Below, piece by piece: positions 33,326-35,405 of a stretch of DNA of 35,405 bases; positions within the stretch are counted from its first letter, which is position 1; each line of letters opens with the position of its first letter. The notes under the pieces were generated by a model, which ran no database searches, was not told the origin of the DNA, and saw nothing but the letters and a program-made list of their open reading frames with translations. Source of the stretch: a virus; the IMG/VR virus record IMGVR_UViG_3300025133_000343, positions 1 through 35,405 of that record; one strand, written 5' to 3'. Made by a program: the position numbers and the translations under genes.

Positions 33326-33551
33326 CCGCAAGCAGAATCGTCACCCTGTGCAACATAGATATAATCTATATCATATAGATTGAAGTTAATGTTTGCATGG
33401 GGTGACCCCTACCTAAACGATAGACAGGTAGGCGGTGGTGTTAGCCTGTAACATTCACGAAACAAATGTTGAAAGGTTGACAGGAAGGTTTGCTTGAGTG
33501 CGCTTACTTTACCGTAAGGGAGTAGTAATAATATCTGAAACTTTTTGCGTC

Positions 33552-33606
33552 GGGTAAGGGCGGCATAGAAATGTTTCCTAAAACTTTTAGGGTAAGGGCG
33601 GTATAG
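33552..33606. repeat. Direct repeat, 17 bp, 38-bp period
   Basis: GGGTAAGGGCGGYATAG occurs at 33552-33568 and 33590-33606, differing at one base. Each copy is preceded by an AACTTTT segment (immediately in the second copy, five bases further in the first). Copies are in the same orientation inside the non-coding region, so they may be binding sites. Confidence 0.7.
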
Positions 33607-33653
33607 GATTAGAAACGAAGGGATAGGGTCACTAAACAAAACCACAGTTAAGC

Positions 33654-33676
33654 CTTGGCTAAAGCCAAGCCTTTCT
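33654..33676 (+). terminator. Intrinsic terminator
   Basis: CTTGGC-TAAA-GCCAAG is a perfect 6-bp stem with a four-base loop, followed by CCTTTCTT. It would end a rightward transcript, either from the small-gene operon or from a small RNA made within the non-coding region. Confidence 0.55.
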
Positions 33677-33751
33677 TAGCAGCAGTAACCTCCACTCCGT
33701 TACGGTTCCCTTCTTTTTGTATCAATTCTGATACTTTAACTGGAGAAAAGA

Positions 33752-34060
33752 ATGGAACTAAGTAAACAATCAATCGCTCTCTGTGAGCCAAACCTCAACA
33801 TAAGTGATACGCCTGACCAAATGATATTATGGTCGTATTTTCTAAAGTCAGAGACAGAAAGTAATAGTATCAACTACGACAAGATGAAACAAGAAGCACG
33901 CCGCGCTGGTGTGTTTAATGAAGTACGCGAATCATACAAGTACTTCATGTCAACAGGCAGATCATCATCACTCGCAGCCTACCTTGCATTAGCAGAGTGG
34001 GACTTAGCAAGTATACCAAACCTAAACACAGGAGCAACCAAATGGATGTCACAAACCTAG
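33752..34060 (+). CDS. Small unknown protein
   Basis: A 102-aa helical protein with GGAG 8 bases before ATG 33752. It contains DQMILWSYFLKSETESNSIN and a Tyr-rich segment VRESYKYFMSTGRSSSLAAY. No family recognised. The next gene begins 19 bases before its stop, suggesting coupling. Confidence 0.55.
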   Translation: MELSKQSIALCEPNLNISDTPDQMILWSYFLKSETESNSINYDKMKQEARRAGVFNEVRESYKYFMSTGRSSSLAAYLALAEWDLASIPNLNTGATKWMSQT

Positions 34061-34545
34061 AGAAGTTTAAAAACGATTTCAACTTAAACATCTCTATTGA
34101 AAAAGAAGAGGAAGTCGAACTAAGTATAGAGGTAGAAGACCAGCACGTATACGTCAGTAAAGAGGTAGACGTAGAGGTATCAGAAGACTACGACTGGGAT
34201 GAGATGAAAGATCTCATTACTGCGGATGTTCGTATAAATGAATACCTGATCCTAACAGCAGCATTATCAGAATGGATAACTGAGTTGCAAACGACACACC
34301 ACATTGTGAAGTTTGAAGCAAGTGACCAAAAGATAATAAATCTTGAGGCTAGACTAAAGGAGCAGACGGCTTCTTTCACTAAGACTCAAGGACAACTACT
34401 AGATCTACGACAAGCAATCGTAGGTACAGCAGCCGCTGGCATAAGAACACACGAAGAAGTTCTAGAAGTTGCCAAACAGAATAGTGAATTTCTCGAAACA
34501 ACTATTGGAGTAAGACATGTCGGAACTAACAAAACAAATGCTTAA
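34042..34545 (+). CDS. Acidic coiled-coil protein
   Basis: A 167-aa protein started at ATG 34042, where AGGAGC lies 7 bases upstream; an open extension to 33997 lacks a site. The first 55 residues are highly acidic with alternating strands (EKEEEVELSIEVEDQHVYV). Residues about 97-125 look like a coiled coil (KIINLEARLKEQTASFTKTQ). The acidic start could mimic nucleic acid; function is unknown. Confidence 0.55.
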   Translation: MDVTNLEKFKNDFNLNISIEKEEEVELSIEVEDQHVYVSKEVDVEVSEDYDWDEMKDLITADVRINEYLILTAALSEWITELQTTHHIVKFEASDQKIINLEARLKEQTASFTKTQGQLLDLRQAIVGTAAAGIRTHEEVLEVAKQNSEFLETTIGVRHVGTNKTNA

Positions 34546-34660
34546 TCGTATCCCTCCTCTCATATACAGTTGCTACTGTGAACCTTGTAGGAAGGCAGAG
34601 AATATTAAGCATCAAGCAATAATCAAAAGAATTAAATTGGAGTTACCATGTGGGAACTAA
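34517..34660 (+). CDS. 47-aa cysteine-rich microprotein
   Basis: A short frame overlapping both neighbours (29 bases before, 13 after) with GGAG 6 bases before ATG 34517. It holds CYCEPC (C19, C21, C24) and C45, then a basic helix (KHQAIIKRIKLEL). Four cysteines suggest a small metal-binding protein. Coupled overlaps at both ends support it; size makes it tentative. Confidence 0.45.
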   Translation: MSELTKQMLNRIPPLIYSCYCEPCRKAENIKHQAIIKRIKLELPCGN

Positions 34661-34947
34661 ACGCGATAGACAGAAAAGCAATCTTTGACACAGCAGAAAA
34701 AGCAATTGATGCTGCCATCGAAGACTATAATGAACTCTACAAGCAGGTTAAAAACAATACCTACAACTCAGGGTTAACATCCTACCCAAGTTGGGACATC
34801 ACTTACGTACTTCGTAATAAACATTCCAAACTAATAAAACAATACTGCGACAGTTACAATGCAACCGCATGCTACCGCATAAGTTTGGATGTCAACCAAC
34901 TCAGAGAGGAACTTGGGATAACACAAGATCGACCTTCTGATTCATAA
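34648..34947 (+). CDS. Small unknown protein
   Basis: A 99-aa helical protein with GGAG 6 bases before ATG 34648. The sequence includes AIFDTAEKAIDAAIEDYNEL and VLRNKHSKLIKQYCDSYNAT. No family recognised. It is followed by two hairpins. Confidence 0.55.
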   Translation: MWELNAIDRKAIFDTAEKAIDAAIEDYNELYKQVKNNTYNSGLTSYPSWDITYVLRNKHSKLIKQYCDSYNATACYRISLDVNQLREELGITQDRPSDS

Positions 34948-34961
34948 GTTATCAGTGCCTT

Positions 34962-35011
34962 GGACATCGGCTACACAGTCGGTGTCCTTCGTTCTGCTAA
35001 TTTCAGCAGAG
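34962..35011 (+). promoter_or_regulatory. Tandem hairpins between two genes
   Basis: Hairpin 1 (34962-34987) pairs GGACATCG with CGGTGTCC across 10 bases, 8 pairs with one U-G. Hairpin 2 (34992-35011) pairs TTCTGCT with AGCAGAG across 6 bases, 7 pairs with one U-G. Neither has a strong T-run; they may be weak terminators, processing sites or a leader structure for the next gene. Confidence 0.5.
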
Positions 35012-35037
35012 AATAAAACACTATCAAGGAGATAGAA

Positions 35038-35405
35038 ATGTCAAACGTCATAACCGAAATAAATAACTACGTAACAATCCGTTCATTTGAAAACAAAGAC
35101 GGAGAGACAATCAAGTACATAGCAGGCTCAGACCTCAAGTCAGCGAAGCCTAACAACCTACTAAGGGCTATGGTAGAGACAGGAATCACAGCCAAAGAAC
35201 TTCTTCAAATGGTAGAGGCACCAAAGAAGACAACAACCAAAGGACGCAATGTTGGTAAGGCTCAAGGTGTCCAATCAATAGTAGATAAACTCAAGTCAAT
35301 AAACGAAGAAAAGAAGATCATACTTCTGGGTCGCTTAACCACAGACGTGGCACGACTTGTTGACCTTAACCTTAGAGGTAAGAAGGGAACAAACCGTGGC
35401 CAAAG
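35038..35405 (+). CDS. Unknown protein, truncated by window end
   Basis: An open frame from ATG 35038 with AAGGAG upstream runs off the right edge after 122 codons. The start is strand-like (NNYVTIRSFENKDGETIKYI), then helical with a basic patch (KKTTTKGRNVGKAQG) and a Leu-rich helix. No family recognised from this part. It opens the next transcription segment after the double hairpin. Confidence 0.65.
   Translation, partial: MSNVITEINNYVTIRSFENKDGETIKYIAGSDLKSAKPNNLLRAMVETGITAKELLQMVEAPKKTTTKGRNVGKAQGVQSIVDKLKSINEEKKIILLGRLTTDVARLVDLNLRGKKGTNRGQ

Larger units (their letters stand above)
33326..33751. other. Structured 426-base non-coding region
   Basis: No gene with a binding site is visible here. 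Inverted repeats include ATAGAT-ATA-ATCTAT (33355-33369) overlapping ATCTATA-TCA-TATAGAT (33364-33380); GGGGT-G-ACCCC (33399-33409); CCTACCT...AGGTAGG (33408-33432); AACATT...AATGTT (33450-33470); and CTTAC...GTAAG (33503-33518). A direct repeat and a terminator follow. A TTGACA at 33476 has no partner -10. A replication origin or a small RNA gene is possible. Confidence 0.6.

Noticed and set aside
33409-33645. A 78-aa - strand frame in the non-coding region
   Set aside because: It would start at a GTG without a binding site and crosses the hairpins and direct repeats.
33326-33751. tRNA gene in the non-coding region
   Set aside because: No T-loop consensus or cloverleaf could be placed; the same holds for the other intergenic gaps.

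Overview
The window is part of a tailed double-stranded DNA bacteriophage genome. It holds a virion-assembly block with large DNA-ejection-type proteins, a self-contained replication and recombination block, separate holin and endolysin genes, and a dense run of very small early-type genes. A propeller-like tail hub followed by a glycine-zipper protein, a long internal protein and a giant (3491 aa) ejected-type protein suggests a short-tailed (podovirus-like) phage, probably of a Gram-negative host. Host and morphology are inferences. Terminase, portal and major capsid genes are not here and should lie upstream of base 1.

Layout. Bases 1-18942 (+ strand) form one tightly packed late operon: the end of a tail gene, a tail hub/nozzle candidate, three beta-rich tail-appendage candidates, four internal/ejection-type proteins ending with the giant one, and a small membrane coiled-coil protein. 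Bases 18939-26162 (- strand) carry, in transcription order, DnaB-type helicase, Rad52-like annealing protein, a small OB-fold protein, a Cas4/RecB-like nuclease, SSB, two unknown proteins, a RuvC-like resolvase and a DnaG-type primase. One + strand gene (24361-24765) is embedded in this operon in the opposite direction. No DNA polymerase gene is present.

The control region at 26163-26357 contains two 43-bp tandem repeats and probable divergent promoters. It separates the replication operon from a rightward cluster with an XRE-like regulator, an unknown protein and a second helix-turn-helix protein (26358-27895). A holin candidate (-, 27892-28095) and a PGRP-type amidase (-, 28797-29558) then alternate with a + strand trio of small genes.

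From 29756 to the end everything reads rightward: a 409-aa possible DUF932-like protein, then about 14 small genes joined by stop/start overlaps. This run is interrupted by a 426-base non-coding region (33326-33751) full of inverted repeats and a direct repeat, and by a double hairpin before the last, truncated gene.

The strongest leads are the structured 426-base region, the 43-bp repeats, a hairpin that can mask the holin ribosome binding site, a Rad52-like protein with an SSB-type C-terminal tip, and the composite giant protein. All functions are read from sequence patterns alone; no search was run.
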